Positions 36,517 to 47,543 are shown, counted from the first letter of the stretch. The stretch: DNA of 64,000 nt from Albibacterium sp035514885 (GCF_035514885.1 NZ_DATJCH010000010.1:1-64000), one strand, 5' to 3'. Notes: a model not told the origin generated them from the letters alone. Made by a program: numbers and translations.

Positions 36517-37062
36517 ATGGCAGATCAAAAACTAAAGTGGTATGTAGTACGTGCCGTAAGTGGTAAAGAAAAAAAGGTAAAGCAATATATCGAAGCTGAG
36601 ATTAATCGCTTGGGTATAACTCATTTGGTTCCACAGGTATTAATACCGATGGAAAAGTATTATCAAATGAGAGATGGAAAGAAAATTGCTAAAGAACGAA
36701 ACTTTTATCCCGGTTATGTGTTAATTGAAGTTGCACTTGATAGTGAAATTGAACACCTTATCAAAGGAATTAACAGTGTAATTGGATTCTTGGGCGATAA
36801 AGAAGGTAATGCAATTCCTCTTCGTTCAGCAGAAGTAAATCGTATATTAGGGAAGGTTGATGAAATGTCTGAACAGGCTGAAGTTATCAATGTCCCTTAC
36901 TTTGTAGGTGAATCAGTAAAAGTTGTTGATGGTCCATTCAACGGTTTTACCGGTGAGATTGAAGAGGTAAACGAAGATAAGAAGAAACTTAAGGTTATGG
37001 TTAAAGTCTTCGGTAGAAAAACACCTCTTGAATTGAATTACATGCAGGTAGAAAAAGAGTAA
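36517..37062 (+). CDS. nusG: Transcription termination/antitermination protein NusG
   Basis: The 181-residue protein has an N-terminal NGN domain (WYVVRAVSGKEKKVKQYIE, then RNFYPGYVLIEVAL) and a C-terminal KOW domain (VKVVDGPFNGFTGEIEEV, then MVKVFGRKTPLEL). It links RNA polymerase to Rho and to ribosomes. It starts 11 bp after secE. Confidence 0.97.
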   Translation: MADQKLKWYVVRAVSGKEKKVKQYIEAEINRLGITHLVPQVLIPMEKYYQMRDGKKIAKERNFYPGYVLIEVALDSEIEHLIKGINSVIGFLGDKEGNAIPLRSAEVNRILGKVDEMSEQAEVINVPYFVGESVKVVDGPFNGFTGEIEEVNEDKKKLKVMVKVFGRKTPLELNYMQVEKE

Positions 37063-37139
37063 AATAGAGTACAAGTAAATGTTACGTTATATGCTTCCAA
37101 CTTACTAACAAACATTTAGTAATTAAATTAAAATCAAAA

Positions 37140-37583
37140 ATGGCAAAACAAGTCAGTGCTTTAGTAAAATTGCAAGTGAAGGGTGGTGCTGCCAACCCGT
37201 CGCCTCCAGTTGGACCTGCATTAGGTGCAAAAGGGGTGAACATTATGGAATTTTGCAAACAGTTTAATGCACGTACCCAGGATAAACCTGGTAAAGTATT
37301 ACCTGTTGTCATCACTGTTTACGCCGATAAATCCTTTGATTTTATCATTAAAACTCCTCCTGTTGCGATTCAATTAATTGAAGCAACTGGATTAAAAGGA
37401 GGCTCTGGTGAGCCTAACCGTAAAAAGGTAGGCTCTGTTTCTTGGGAACAAGTAGAAACCATTGCAAAGGATAAGATGACCGATTTAAATGCGTTTACTG
37501 TTGATTCAGCCATGAAAATGGTTGCTGGTACAGCACGTAGTATGGGTATCACCGTAAGTGGCGATGCACCCTGGAACAATTAA
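37140..37583 (+). CDS. rplK: 50S ribosomal protein L11
   Basis: The 147-residue protein has the highly conserved N-terminus VKGGAANPSPPVGPALGAKG followed by VNIMEFCKQFNA. The C-terminal rRNA-binding part has AGTARSMGITV. It forms the GTPase-associated centre with 23S rRNA. It is followed at 23 bp by rplA. Confidence 0.97.
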   Translation: MAKQVSALVKLQVKGGAANPSPPVGPALGAKGVNIMEFCKQFNARTQDKPGKVLPVVITVYADKSFDFIIKTPPVAIQLIEATGLKGGSGEPNRKKVGSVSWEQVETIAKDKMTDLNAFTVDSAMKMVAGTARSMGITVSGDAPWNN

Positions 37584-37606
37584 TTAAACAGAAATCAATT
37601 TAAAAA

Positions 37607-38305
37607 GTGGCTAGATTAACAAAAAATCAAAAAACGGCACTTACCAAAATTGAAGCTGGTAAAGTATATTCGTTACAAGAAGCTTCGGCTTTAGTAAAAG
37701 ATATTACCACTACTAAGTTTGATGCTTCCGTAGACATTGACGTTCGTTTGGGCGTTGATCCACGTAAAGCAAATCAAATGGTACGTGGTATTTCAACTTT
37801 GCCTCATGGAACTGGTAAAACCGTACGTGTTTTAGTACTTTGTACTCCTGATAAGGAAGAAGAAGCTAAAGCCGCCGGTGCAGACTATGTTGGCTTAGAT
37901 GAGTACATCAGCAAGATTGAAGGAGGATGGACAGACGTTGATATCATTATTACAATGCCTAGTGTTATGGCAAAAGTAGGGAAATTAGGCCGTATTTTAG
38001 GTCCCCGTAACTTAATGCCAAACCCTAAATCAGGTACAGTTACCCAAGAAGTTGGAAAAGCTGTAACGGATGTAAAAGGCGGTAAGATTGACTTCAAAGT
38101 TGATAAAACCGGAATCATTCACGCTTCAATAGGTAAGGTGTCTTTCCCTGCAGATAAAATTTATGAAAATGCGTTAGAAATTCTTCAAACCATTTCTAAA
38201 TTAAAACCTTCTGCAGCTAAAGGAACTTACTTTAAAAGTATACATGTCTCATCAACAATGAGTCCAAGTATACAAGTTGAAACTAAATCAGTAGCAGGAA
38301 TTTAA
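37607..38305 (+). CDS. rplA: 50S ribosomal protein L1
   Basis: The 232-residue protein starts at a GTG codon. Motifs are DVRLGVDPRKANQMVRG, LPHGTGKT, GRILGPRNLMPNPKSGT and the C-terminal HVSSTMSPSIQVE. It forms the L1 stalk and in many bacteria represses its own operon by binding the mRNA leader. Autoregulation is not shown here. It is followed by rplJ after 2 bp. Confidence 0.97.
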   Translation: MARLTKNQKTALTKIEAGKVYSLQEASALVKDITTTKFDASVDIDVRLGVDPRKANQMVRGISTLPHGTGKTVRVLVLCTPDKEEEAKAAGADYVGLDEYISKIEGGWTDVDIIITMPSVMAKVGKLGRILGPRNLMPNPKSGTVTQEVGKAVTDVKGGKIDFKVDKTGIIHASIGKVSFPADKIYENALEILQTISKLKPSAAKGTYFKSIHVSSTMSPSIQVETKSVAGI

Positions 38306-38307
38306 TC

Positions 38308-38829
38308 ATGAGAAAAGAAGAAAAACAAGAAATTGTAGAAGCTTTAGTAGATCAGATTAAAACCAGTGGTAATTTTTATATTACCGATACTGCTGATTTA
38401 ACTGTAGTAAAAGTATCTGACATTCGTCGCAAATGTTTCGAAAGTGGTATCTCTATGCAAGTAGCTAAGAATACTTTGATTCGGAAAGCAATGGAATTAG
38501 CGGGCGTTGATGCAGGAGAGTTTGATGATGTTTTAAAAGGATCATCTACTCTATTGTTTTCTACAATCGGTAATGCACCAGCTAAATTAATAAAAGATCT
38601 TAGAAAGACTGGTCCTAAACCTGTTTTAAAAGGAGCTTATATTGATAGCTCAGTGTTTATTGGTGACGATAAGATAGATTTATTAGCGAGCTTGAAATCG
38701 AAAGAAGAGCTTGTTGGTGAAATCATTGGCTTACTACAGTCTCCTGCTAAAAATGTTGTTTCTGCTTTGCAATCAGGCGGAAATAAGCTTGCAGGAATTG
38801 TTAAGACTTTACAAGAAAGAGAAGGTTAA
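38308..38829 (+). CDS. rplJ: 50S ribosomal protein L10
   Basis: The 173-residue protein has an N-terminal rRNA-binding domain (EEKQEIVEALVDQIK, SGISMQVAKNTLIRKAM) and a C-terminal helix that anchors L7/L12 dimers. It is the base of the ribosomal stalk. It is followed by rplL after 62 bp. Confidence 0.96.
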   Translation: MRKEEKQEIVEALVDQIKTSGNFYITDTADLTVVKVSDIRRKCFESGISMQVAKNTLIRKAMELAGVDAGEFDDVLKGSSTLLFSTIGNAPAKLIKDLRKTGPKPVLKGAYIDSSVFIGDDKIDLLASLKSKEELVGEIIGLLQSPAKNVVSALQSGGNKLAGIVKTLQEREG

Positions 38830-38891
38830 CGAACACCTTTAAAGTTCGAGAGATATTATTATTATAAAGCACATTAAAAAATTTAAATAAA

Positions 38892-39272
38892 ATGGCAGAT
38901 TTAAAATCGTTTGCTGAACAATTGGTAAACTTAACGGTAAAAGAAGTTAACGAGTTAGCTCAAATCTTAAAAGACGAATATGGTATTGAGCCTGCTGCTG
39001 CTGCAGTAGCAGTTGCTGGACCTGCAGCTGGTGGTGGTGACGCTGGTGCTGCTGAAGAAAAAACATCTTTTGATGTTATCTTGCAAGAAGCTGGTGGTTC
39101 AAAATTAGCAGTTGTTAAATTAGTAAAAGACTTAACTGGTCTTGGACTTAAAGAAGCAAAAGAATTAGTTGATGGTGCACCTAAACCAGTAAAAGAAGGT
39201 GTTGCAAAAGACGAGGCTGAAGCTTTGAAAAAACAACTAGAAGAAGCAGGAGCTACTGTTGAGATTAAATAG
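38892..39272 (+). CDS. rplL: 50S ribosomal protein L7/L12
   Basis: The 126-residue protein has an N-terminal dimerisation domain (LKSFAEQLVNLTVKEVNELA), an Ala/Gly-rich hinge (about residues 36-55) and a C-terminal factor-binding domain with KVIRE-type sequence replaced here by KLVKDLTGLGLKEAKELVDG. This is the normal length. It recruits translation factors to the ribosome. Confidence 0.97.
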   Translation: MADLKSFAEQLVNLTVKEVNELAQILKDEYGIEPAAAAVAVAGPAAGGGDAGAAEEKTSFDVILQEAGGSKLAVVKLVKDLTGLGLKEAKELVDGAPKPVKEGVAKDEAEALKKQLEEAGATVEIK

Positions 39273-39298
39273 TTCTCTAATATAGTACTTATGGCATT

Positions 39299-39323
39299 AG
39301 ACTCCGGTAATTTTCCGGGGTCT
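39299..39323 (+). terminator. Possible attenuator between rplL and rpoB
   Basis: A 9-bp stem (AGACTCCGG and CCGGGGTCT, one G-T pair) has a 7-nt loop and no clear T-run after it. It is in the position where partial terminators reduce rpoB transcription in other bacteria. Confidence 0.55.
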
Positions 39324-39434
39324 ATTGCTGTTTGGAGAAAAAAGTAATATTACTTGTTTTGACTATGCAAGTTTCCTTTTAGGATAAAAAATATAGTCTA
39401 ACGCGCAGTTTATTTAAACTAAATTCTTATTCCC

Positions 39435-42400
39435 TTGGCAAATAAAGATATTCGTAACGAAAGAGTAAATTTTGCTACCAGCAAAAAGGTTATTGACTAC
39501 CCTGATTTTCTGGATGTGCAACTTCAGTCTTTTATGGAGTTTTTTCAACTAGAAACCACTTCTGATAACCGCCACCAGGAAGGGCTTTTCAAAGTGTTTT
39601 CTGAAAACTTCCCAATTTCTGATTCAAGAAATATATTTGTTCTTGAATTTCTAGATTATTTTATTGATCCGCCACGTTATGATATTCAGGAATGTATTGA
39701 GCGTGGCTTAACTTATAGTGTTCCACTAAAAGCAAAGCTTCGTTTATCTTGTAATGATGAAGAACACGAAGATTTTGAAACAATTGTTCAAGATGTTTAT
39801 TTAGGAACTATTCCTTATATGACGCCGAAAGGAACATTTGTTATCAATGGTGCAGAACGTGTTATAGTTTCCCAGCTTCATCGATCGCCAGGTGTATTTT
39901 TTGGTCAAAGTCGTCATACAAACGGCACAAAATTATATTCTGCCCGTGTTATTCCTTTCAAAGGTTCATGGATTGAATTTGCAACGGACGTTAATAACGT
40001 GATGTATGCATATATTGATCGTAAAAAGAAATTCCCTGTTACTACTTTGCTTCGTGCAATTGGTTATGATTCAGATAAAGATATTCTTGAATTATTCGAA
40101 TTAGCTGATGAAGTAAAAGTAAGTAAATCAGGTCTTAAAAAATTATTAGGAAGAAAATTAGCTGCTCGGGTTCTGAAGAAATGGGTAGAAGATTTTGTAG
40201 ATGAGGATACAGGTGAAGTTGTATCTATTGATCGTAATGAGATTATTCTAGAACGTGAAACGATACTAGAAGAAGATCATATTGATATGATTATTGATTC
40301 AGGTACTAAGACCATCATTTTATCGAAAGATGATGCGGCTAGTAATGCTGATTATTCAATCATATATAATACTCTACAAAAGGATACCTCTAACTCAGAG
40401 AAAGAAGCAGTAGAACATATATATCGTCAATTGCGTAATGCAGAACCACCTGATGAAGAAACAGCTCGTGGGATTATTGATCGTTTATTTTTCTCAGATA
40501 AACGTTATGATTTAGGTGATGTTGGTCGTTATAGAATTAACAGAAAGCTGAAGCTTGATACTCCTGATGAAACGAAGGTTCTTACGAAACAGGATATCAT
40601 TGCAATTGTGAAATATCTGATTAACCTTATTAATTCAAAAGCTGAGGTTGATGATATTGACCATTTATCAAATCGTAGAGTACGTACCGTTGGTGAACAA
40701 TTATACGCACAATTTGGTGTAGGTTTATCAAGAATGGCTCGTACCATACGTGAGCGTATGAATATTCGCGACAATGAAGTATTTACTCCAACAGATTTAA
40801 TTAATGCACGTACTTTATCGTCTGTGATTAATTCTTTCTTTGGTACAAATCAGTTGTCTCAATTTATGGATCAGACCAACCCATTGGCTGAAATTACCCA
40901 TAAACGAAGACTTTCTGCCTTAGGACCTGGTGGACTTTCACGTGAAAGAGCAGGATTTGAGGTACGTGACGTTCATTATACACACTACGGACGTTTATGT
41001 ACTATTGAAACTCCTGAGGGGCCGAATATTGGTTTGATATCATCTCTTTGTGTACATGCGAAAATTAATAATCTAGGTTTTATTGAAACACCATACCGTA
41101 AAGTAGTAGACGGAAGAGTGGTTGTTGAAGAGCCTGTTATTTATCTTTCTGCAGAAGATGAAGATGGTAAAACCATCGCTCAGGCGAATGCTGAATATGA
41201 TGAAAAGGGTAATTTTATTACACCTCGTGTAAAAGCTCGTTATGAAGGAGATTTTCCTATCATTGAACCAGAGCGGTTAGATTTAATGGATATTGCTCCG
41301 AATCAAATTACATCAATTGCTGCCTCATTGATTCCTTTCTTGGAACATGATGATGCTAACCGTGCATTGATGGGTTCGAATATGCAACGTCAAGCTGTTC
41401 CTTTGTTGCGCCCAGAGGCTCCAATCGTTGGAACTGGCCTGGAGGGTAGAGTTGCAAAAGATTCTCGTACGCTTATAAATGCAGAAGGCGAAGGTGTGGT
41501 TGAGTATGTAGATGCTAATGAGATTAAGATTCGTTATAACAGATCAGATGATCAAAAGCTAGTTTCTTTTGATGATGATGTTAAAACATACAGACTAATT
41601 AAATTTAAGAAAACCAACCAAAGTACTTGTATTAACTTGAAGCCGATTGTTAGAAAAGGCGAAAAGGTTACAAAAGGACAGGTTCTTTGTGAAGGATATG
41701 CTACTCAGAACGGTGAATTAGCTTTAGGACGTAATTTGAAAGTTGCATTCATGCCTTGGCAAGGATATAACTTTGAGGATGCGATTGTAATTTCTGAACG
41801 TGTGGTAAGTCAGGATATCTTTACTTCCCTTCATATTGATCAATTCGAACTTGAGGTTCGTGATACAAAACGTGGAGAAGAGGAGTTAACACCAGATATT
41901 CCTAACGTTTCTGAAGAGGCAACTAAAGACTTGGATGAGAATGGAATTATTCGTGTGGGAGCAGAAGTAAAGGATGGAGATATTTTAATTGGAAAAATTA
42001 CTCCAAAAGGAGAATCAGATCCTTCACCGGAAGAAAAGCTTTTACGTGCAATATTTGGTGATAAAGCGGGTGATGTTAAAGATGCATCTTTAAAAACACC
42101 TCCTTCGATTCAAGGAGTCGTTATTGATACCAAATTATTCTCTCGTTCTAAGAAAACTACGAAAGCAGAAGAGAAAGCAGCATTAGAAGAGCTTGATAAT
42201 CGTTTTAATAAAGCGGTTAAAGCTCTGAAAGAAAGATTAGTTGATAAACTCTTTAACATTGTAAATGGTAAAACCTCTCAGGGTATTTACAATGTATACA
42301 AAGAGCTGTTGTTTGCCAAAGGAGCTAAGTTTACTCAAAAGATCCTTGCTGATTTAGAGTATGCGAATATTAACCCTACTAAATGGACTACAGACGATGA

Positions 42401-43244
42401 TAAAAATGAGTTAATCAAACAAACATTGCATTTCTATAATATCAAACTTAATGAAGAGCTAGGTGCTTATAAGCGTGATAAATTTGCAATTAGTGTTGGT
42501 GATGAGCTTCCGTCAGGCATTGTTCAAATGGCGAAAGTTTATATCGCTAAAAAGCGTAAGCTTAAAGTGGGTGATAAGATGGCCGGACGACATGGTAATA
42601 AAGGTATTGTTGCACGTATTGTACGTGACGAGGATATGCCGTTCTTGGAAGATGGAACACCGGTTGATATTGTTTTGAATCCACTGGGTGTGCCTTCACG
42701 GATGAACCTTGGTCAGATCTATGAAACTGTTTTGGGTTGGGCTGGTCAAAAATTGGGAGTAAATTTTGCAACTCCTATTTTCGATGGTGCTTCAACTGAA
42801 GAGGTAGAAGAATGGATTGACAAGGCGAAACTTCCTTCTTCTGGTAGAACGTATCTTTACGATGGTCTAACAGGTGATCGTTTTGATCAACCAACTACAG
42901 TTGGTGTGATTTATATGTTGAAACTTGGTCACATGGTAGACGATAAAATGCACGCACGTTCTATTGGGCCATACTCACTTATTACGCAACAACCTTTAGG
43001 TGGTAAAGCGCAGTTCGGGGGTCAAAGATTTGGAGAGATGGAGGTGTGGGCACTTGAAGCATTTGGTGCGGCCAATATTTTACAAGAAATTTTAACCGTG
43101 AAATCAGATGATGTTGTAGGAAGGGCTAAAACTTACGAAGCAATCGTAAAAGGCGACAACTTACCAACTCCATCGGTTCCCGAATCATTCAATGTATTAG
43201 TACATGAATTAAGAGGTTTAGGTTTAGATATCACATTAGATTAG
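39435..43244 (+). CDS. rpoB: RNA polymerase subunit beta
   Basis: The 1269-residue protein starts at a TTG codon, with no nearer ATG that keeps the conserved N-terminus. Recognisable regions are the rifampicin-binding cluster around GTNQLSQFMDQTNPLAEITH and KRRLSALGPGGLSRERAG, then HYGRLCTIETPEGPNIGLI, GRHGNKG and the C-terminal QQPLGGKAQFGGQRFGEMEV. No resistance substitution stands out by eye in the rifampicin region. It is followed at 18 bp by rpoC. Confidence 0.98.
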   Translation: MANKDIRNERVNFATSKKVIDYPDFLDVQLQSFMEFFQLETTSDNRHQEGLFKVFSENFPISDSRNIFVLEFLDYFIDPPRYDIQECIERGLTYSVPLKAKLRLSCNDEEHEDFETIVQDVYLGTIPYMTPKGTFVINGAERVIVSQLHRSPGVFFGQSRHTNGTKLYSARVIPFKGSWIEFATDVNNVMYAYIDRKKKFPVTTLLRAIGYDSDKDILELFELADEVKVSKSGLKKLLGRKLAARVLKKWVEDFVDEDTGEVVSIDRNEIILERETILEEDHIDMIIDSGTKTIILSKDDAASNADYSIIYNTLQKDTSNSEKEAVEHIYRQLRNAEPPDEETARGIIDRLFFSDKRYDLGDVGRYRINRKLKLDTPDETKVLTKQDIIAIVKYLINLINSKAEVDDIDHLSNRRVRTVGEQLYAQFGVGLSRMARTIRERMNIRDNEVFTPTDLINARTLSSVINSFFGTNQLSQFMDQTNPLAEITHKRRLSALGPGGLSRERAGFEVRDVHYTHYGRLCTIETPEGPNIGLISSLCVHAKINNLGFIETPYRKVVDGRVVVEEPVIYLSAEDEDGKTIAQANAEYDEKGNFITPRVKARYEGDFPIIEPERLDLMDIAPNQITSIAASLIPFLEHDDANRALMGSNMQRQAVPLLRPEAPIVGTGLEGRVAKDSRTLINAEGEGVVEYVDANEIKIRYNRSDDQKLVSFDDDVKTYRLIKFKKTNQSTCINLKPIVRKGEKVTKGQVLCEGYATQNGELALGRNLKVAFMPWQGYNFEDAIVISERVVSQDIFTSLHIDQFELEVRDTKRGEEELTPDIPNVSEEATKDLDENGIIRVGAEVKDGDILIGKITPKGESDPSPEEKLLRAIFGDKAGDVKDASLKTPPSIQGVVIDTKLFSRSKKTTKAEEKAALEELDNRFNKAVKALKERLVDKLFNIVNGKTSQGIYNVYKELLFAKGAKFTQKILADLEYANINPTKWTTDDDKNELIKQTLHFYNIKLNEELGAYKRDKFAISVGDELPSGIVQMAKVYIAKKRKLKVGDKMAGRHGNKGIVARIVRDEDMPFLEDGTPVDIVLNPLGVPSRMNLGQIYETVLGWAGQKLGVNFATPIFDGASTEEVEEWIDKAKLPSSGRTYLYDGLTGDRFDQPTTVGVIYMLKLGHMVDDKMHARSIGPYSLITQQPLGGKAQFGGQRFGEMEVWALEAFGAANILQEILTVKSDDVVGRAKTYEAIVKGDNLPTPSVPESFNVLVHELRGLGLDITLD

Positions 43245-43262
43245 TACCGTTAAAAAAGAGCT

Positions 43263-46200
43263 ATGTCTTACAAAAAAGATAGTAAAATTAAAAGTAATTT
43301 CACTTCGATAACCATTAGTTTATCATCACCAGAGGTGATTTTAGAACGATCAAGTGGTGAAGTTTTGAAGCCCGAAACGATCAATTATCGGACTTATAAA
43401 CCAGAACGTGATGGCTTATTCTGCGAACGGATCTTCGGTCCGGTTAAAGATTATGAGTGTCACTGTGGAAAATATAAACGTATTCGTTATAAAGGAATCG
43501 TTTGTGATCGTTGTGGGGTAGAGGTTACAGAGAAAAAAGTTCGTCGCGAACGCATGGGACATATCAACTTGGTTGTTCCTGTTGCTCATATTTGGTATTT
43601 CCGTTCTTTACCTAATAAAATTGGTTATTTATTAGGCCTTCCTACCAAGAAGCTTGATATGATTATTTACTACGAACGTTATGTAGTAATTCAAGCTGGT
43701 GTTAAAGAAGAGGATGGAATTAACTACATGGATTTCCTTACTGAAGAAGAATATCTTGATATTTTAGATACGCTTCCTAAGGAAAATCAATATTTAGATG
43801 ATAAAGATCCTCAGAAGTTTGTAGCAAAAATGGGAGCAGAAGCTCTTGAGGAATTGCTTAAACGTTTGGATCTTGATCAACTTTCATATAATCTTCGTCA
43901 CCAAGCTGCAAATGAAACTTCTCAACAACGGAAAACTGAAGCGTTAAAACGTTTACAGGTTGTAGAGGCGTTCCGCGGTTCTAGAGATCGTATTGAAAAT
44001 CGCCCGGAATGGATGATTGTAAAGATTGTTCCTATTATTCCACCAGAACTTCGTCCGTTGGTACCTTTGGATGGAGGGCGTTTCGCTACATCTGATTTAA
44101 ATGATTTATACCGTCGTGTTATTATTCGTAATAATCGTTTGAAGAGACTATTGGAGATTAAAGCTCCTGAAGTTATTCTACGGAATGAGAAACGAATGTT
44201 GCAAGAAGCAGTAGATTCCTTATTTGATAACTCTCGCAAGGTTAATGCTGTTAAAACAGAAGGTAATCGTGCTTTAAAATCACTATCAGATATCCTAAAA
44301 GGAAAGCAAGGTCGTTTCCGTCAAAACTTATTGGGTAAACGTGTTGATTATTCAGCTCGTTCAGTAATTGTTGTTGGACCGAACTTGAAACTGCATGAAT
44401 GTGGTTTACCTAAAGATATGGCAGCAGAGCTTTATAAACCGTTTATCATTCGTAAGATGATTGAACGGGGTATCGTGAAAACTGTTAAATCTGCTAAAAA
44501 GATCGTTGATCGTAAAGATCCGGTGGTTTGGGATATCCTTGAGAACGTTTTGAAAGGACACCCTGTGCTACTGAATAGAGCACCTACGCTTCACAGACTT
44601 GGTATACAGGCATTTCAACCTAAATTAGTTGAAGGAAAAGCAATCCAGTTACACCCTTTGGTTTGTACTTCTTTTAACGCGGATTTTGACGGTGACCAAA
44701 TGGCTGTGCATTTACCTTTAGGAAATGCTGCCATACTTGAAGCTCAGATATTAATGTTGGCTTCACATAATATTTTAAACCCTGCAAACGGTACTCCTAT
44801 TACAGTTCCTTCTCAGGATATGGTTTTAGGTTTATACTACATTACAAAGGGTAGAAAATCAGACGAGTCTCGTATAGTTAAGGGACAAGGGATGACTTTC
44901 TATTCTGCAGAGGAAGTAATGATTGCATATAATGAACGTAGAGTTGATTTACATGCATTCATTAAAGTAAAAGCGAATATTAAGAATGAAGATGATGTAA
45001 TCGAGAATAGAATCATTGAAACAACAGTAGGACGTGTTTTATTTAATGAAAAGGTTCCTGTTGAATTAGGATATATTAATGAACTATTAACTAAGAAATC
45101 ACTTCGTGATATCATTGGTAAAGTTGTTAAAATATCAGGTATGGCACGTGCTGCTGATTTCTTAGATGATATCAAGCAACTTGGTTTCCAAATGGCATTC
45201 CGAGGTGGTCTATCTTTCAATCTTCAAGATTTAAATATTCCTGATGCTAAGGCTGAATTAATAGATTTAGCTACTAAAGAGGTTGATGAAGTAATGAATA
45301 ACTATAATATGGGTTTCATTACAAACAACGAGCGTTATAACCAAATCATTGATATTTGGACACGTATCAACAACCGTCTTACATCTTCTGTAATGAAGAT
45401 TCTATCGGAAGATAACCAAGGTTTCAACTCTGTTTACATGATGTTGGACTCTGGAGCACGTGGTTCTAAGGAACAAATTCGTCAGCTATGCGGAATGCGT
45501 GGTTTGATGGCTAAGCCTCAGAAATCAGGTGCATCTGGTGGAGAAATTATCGAAAACCCTATTCTTTCTAACTTTAAAGAAGGATTATCAGTATTAGAGT
45601 ATTTCATATCTACTCACGGTGCTCGTAAAGGTTTAGCGGATACTGCCTTAAAAACAGCTGATGCTGGTTACTTGACTCGTCGTTTACATGATGTTGCTCA
45701 GGATATGATCGTTACTGAGGAAGATTGCGGAACTTTAAGAGGAATCTATACTACTGCGTTAAAAGATAACGAAGATATCGTTGAACCTTTATACGATCGT
45801 ATATTAGGAAGAACTGCTCTTCATGATGTTTATGATCCTGCGACAAACGAATTATTAGTTAAGGCAGATCAGGATATTAATGAAGAAGTAGCATATAAAA
45901 TTGAACGTTCATCTGTTGAAGGTTTAGAAATACGTTCAGTTCTTACTTGCGAAAGTAAGAGAGGTGTATGTGGACTTTGTTATGGAAGAAACTTGGCAAG
46001 CGGTAAACCGGTTAAGATGGGAGAAGCTGTCGGTGTAATTGCTGCTCAGTCAATTGGAGAGCCAGGAACACAGCTTACTTTACGTACATTCCACGTTGGG
46101 GGAACTGCATCTAATATTGCAGCAGAATCTCAAATTGTAGCTAAATTTAATGGACGTATTGAATTTGAAAACGTTCGTTTTGTAGACCGTGAGAATAGTG

Positions 46201-47543
46201 CACAAGAGAAACAGCACGTTGTTTTAGGACGTTCAGGTGAATTCCGAATTGTAGATACAGATACTAATAAGGTCGTTATGACGAATAATATACCTTACGG
46301 GGCATTTTTATTTGTTAACGATGGTGATATCTTGAAACGAGGAGATCTTATTTGTTCATGGGATCCTTACAATGCCGTAATTATATCAGAATTTGCCGGT
46401 AAGGTAGAATTTGATGCAATTATTGAAGGTGTAACGTTCCGTGAAGAATCAGATGATCAAACTGGTCACCGTGAAAAGGTAATTATTGAAACTCGTGATA
46501 AAACTAAAAATCCATCTATTAGAATTTTAGATAAGAACGGTGAAGTAATTCGTAACTATAACATCCCGGTTGGAGCTCACATTTCAATCAGTGATAAAGA
46601 GAATGCAAAGGTTGGAGCAATTATTGCTAAGATTCCTCGTTCTACAGGTAAGACTCGAGATATTACAGGTGGTTTACCTCGTGTAACTGAACTGTTCGAG
46701 GCGAGAAACCCATCAAACCCAGCAGTTGTTACTGAAATTGACGGGGTTGTAACGCTTGGAGGAGTAAAACGTGCCAATCGCGAAATTTCTATCGAATCCA
46801 GAGATGGTCAGATTAAGAAATATCTTGTTCCTTTATCAAAACATATTCTGGTACAGGATAATGACTTTGTGAAAGCTGGTATGCCGTTATCGGATGGTTC
46901 AATTTCTCCTGCTAATATTCTGAAGATTAAAGGACCAGCAGCTGTTCAAGAATACTTAGTTAATGGTATTCAAGAAGTTTACCGTCTTCAAGGTGTAAAA
47001 ATTAATGATAAGCACTTTGAAACGATTGTACATCAAATGATGCAAAAGGTTCATATCGAGGATCCGGGAGATTCAATTTTCTTAGAAAAAGATAATGTTA
47101 GTAAGTGGGATTTCATCGAAGAAACTAACGATATGTTCGATAAGAAAGTTGTGGTTGATCCAGGAGATTCAAACGAATTAAAAGCTGGACAGATTGTTTC
47201 ATCACGTAAATTGCGTGAAGAGAATTCGAGCTTGAAGCGTCGTGATTTGAAGTTGGTGGAAGTACGTGATGCAATTTCGGCAACATCTAGCCCTATATTA
47301 CAAGGTATAACGCGTGCATCTTTAGGAACCAAATCGTTTATTTCTGCTGCTTCCTTCCAGGAAACTACAAAAGTATTAAATGAAGCGGCTATCCACGCTA
47401 AGCAAGATAACTTGTTAGGATTGAAAGAAAACGTAATTGTTGGACACTTAATTCCTTCAGGTACCGGTCTTCGTAAGTACGATAGAATGATCGTTGGATC
47501 GAAAGAAGAGTTTGAAAAACTCATGGCATCGAAATTCGATTAA
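43263..47543 (+). CDS. rpoC: RNA polymerase subunit beta'
   Basis: The 1426-residue protein has an N-terminal zinc site (CHCGKYKRIRYKGIVCDRCG), the active-site Mg loop NADFDGDQMAVH, bridge-helix and trigger-loop regions around HGARKGLADTALKTADAGYL, and a second zinc site (CESKRGVCGLCYG). It ends with a rudder/clamp-closing C-terminus. It is the last gene of the operon and is followed by a strong terminator. Confidence 0.98.
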   Translation: MSYKKDSKIKSNFTSITISLSSPEVILERSSGEVLKPETINYRTYKPERDGLFCERIFGPVKDYECHCGKYKRIRYKGIVCDRCGVEVTEKKVRRERMGHINLVVPVAHIWYFRSLPNKIGYLLGLPTKKLDMIIYYERYVVIQAGVKEEDGINYMDFLTEEEYLDILDTLPKENQYLDDKDPQKFVAKMGAEALEELLKRLDLDQLSYNLRHQAANETSQQRKTEALKRLQVVEAFRGSRDRIENRPEWMIVKIVPIIPPELRPLVPLDGGRFATSDLNDLYRRVIIRNNRLKRLLEIKAPEVILRNEKRMLQEAVDSLFDNSRKVNAVKTEGNRALKSLSDILKGKQGRFRQNLLGKRVDYSARSVIVVGPNLKLHECGLPKDMAAELYKPFIIRKMIERGIVKTVKSAKKIVDRKDPVVWDILENVLKGHPVLLNRAPTLHRLGIQAFQPKLVEGKAIQLHPLVCTSFNADFDGDQMAVHLPLGNAAILEAQILMLASHNILNPANGTPITVPSQDMVLGLYYITKGRKSDESRIVKGQGMTFYSAEEVMIAYNERRVDLHAFIKVKANIKNEDDVIENRIIETTVGRVLFNEKVPVELGYINELLTKKSLRDIIGKVVKISGMARAADFLDDIKQLGFQMAFRGGLSFNLQDLNIPDAKAELIDLATKEVDEVMNNYNMGFITNNERYNQIIDIWTRINNRLTSSVMKILSEDNQGFNSVYMMLDSGARGSKEQIRQLCGMRGLMAKPQKSGASGGEIIENPILSNFKEGLSVLEYFISTHGARKGLADTALKTADAGYLTRRLHDVAQDMIVTEEDCGTLRGIYTTALKDNEDIVEPLYDRILGRTALHDVYDPATNELLVKADQDINEEVAYKIERSSVEGLEIRSVLTCESKRGVCGLCYGRNLASGKPVKMGEAVGVIAAQSIGEPGTQLTLRTFHVGGTASNIAAESQIVAKFNGRIEFENVRFVDRENSAQEKQHVVLGRSGEFRIVDTDTNKVVMTNNIPYGAFLFVNDGDILKRGDLICSWDPYNAVIISEFAGKVEFDAIIEGVTFREESDDQTGHREKVIIETRDKTKNPSIRILDKNGEVIRNYNIPVGAHISISDKENAKVGAIIAKIPRSTGKTRDITGGLPRVTELFEARNPSNPAVVTEIDGVVTLGGVKRANREISIESRDGQIKKYLVPLSKHILVQDNDFVKAGMPLSDGSISPANILKIKGPAAVQEYLVNGIQEVYRLQGVKINDKHFETIVHQMMQKVHIEDPGDSIFLEKDNVSKWDFIEETNDMFDKKVVVDPGDSNELKAGQIVSSRKLREENSSLKRRDLKLVEVRDAISATSSPILQGITRASLGTKSFISAASFQETTKVLNEAAIHAKQDNLLGLKENVIVGHLIPSGTGLRKYDRMIVGSKEEFEKLMASKFD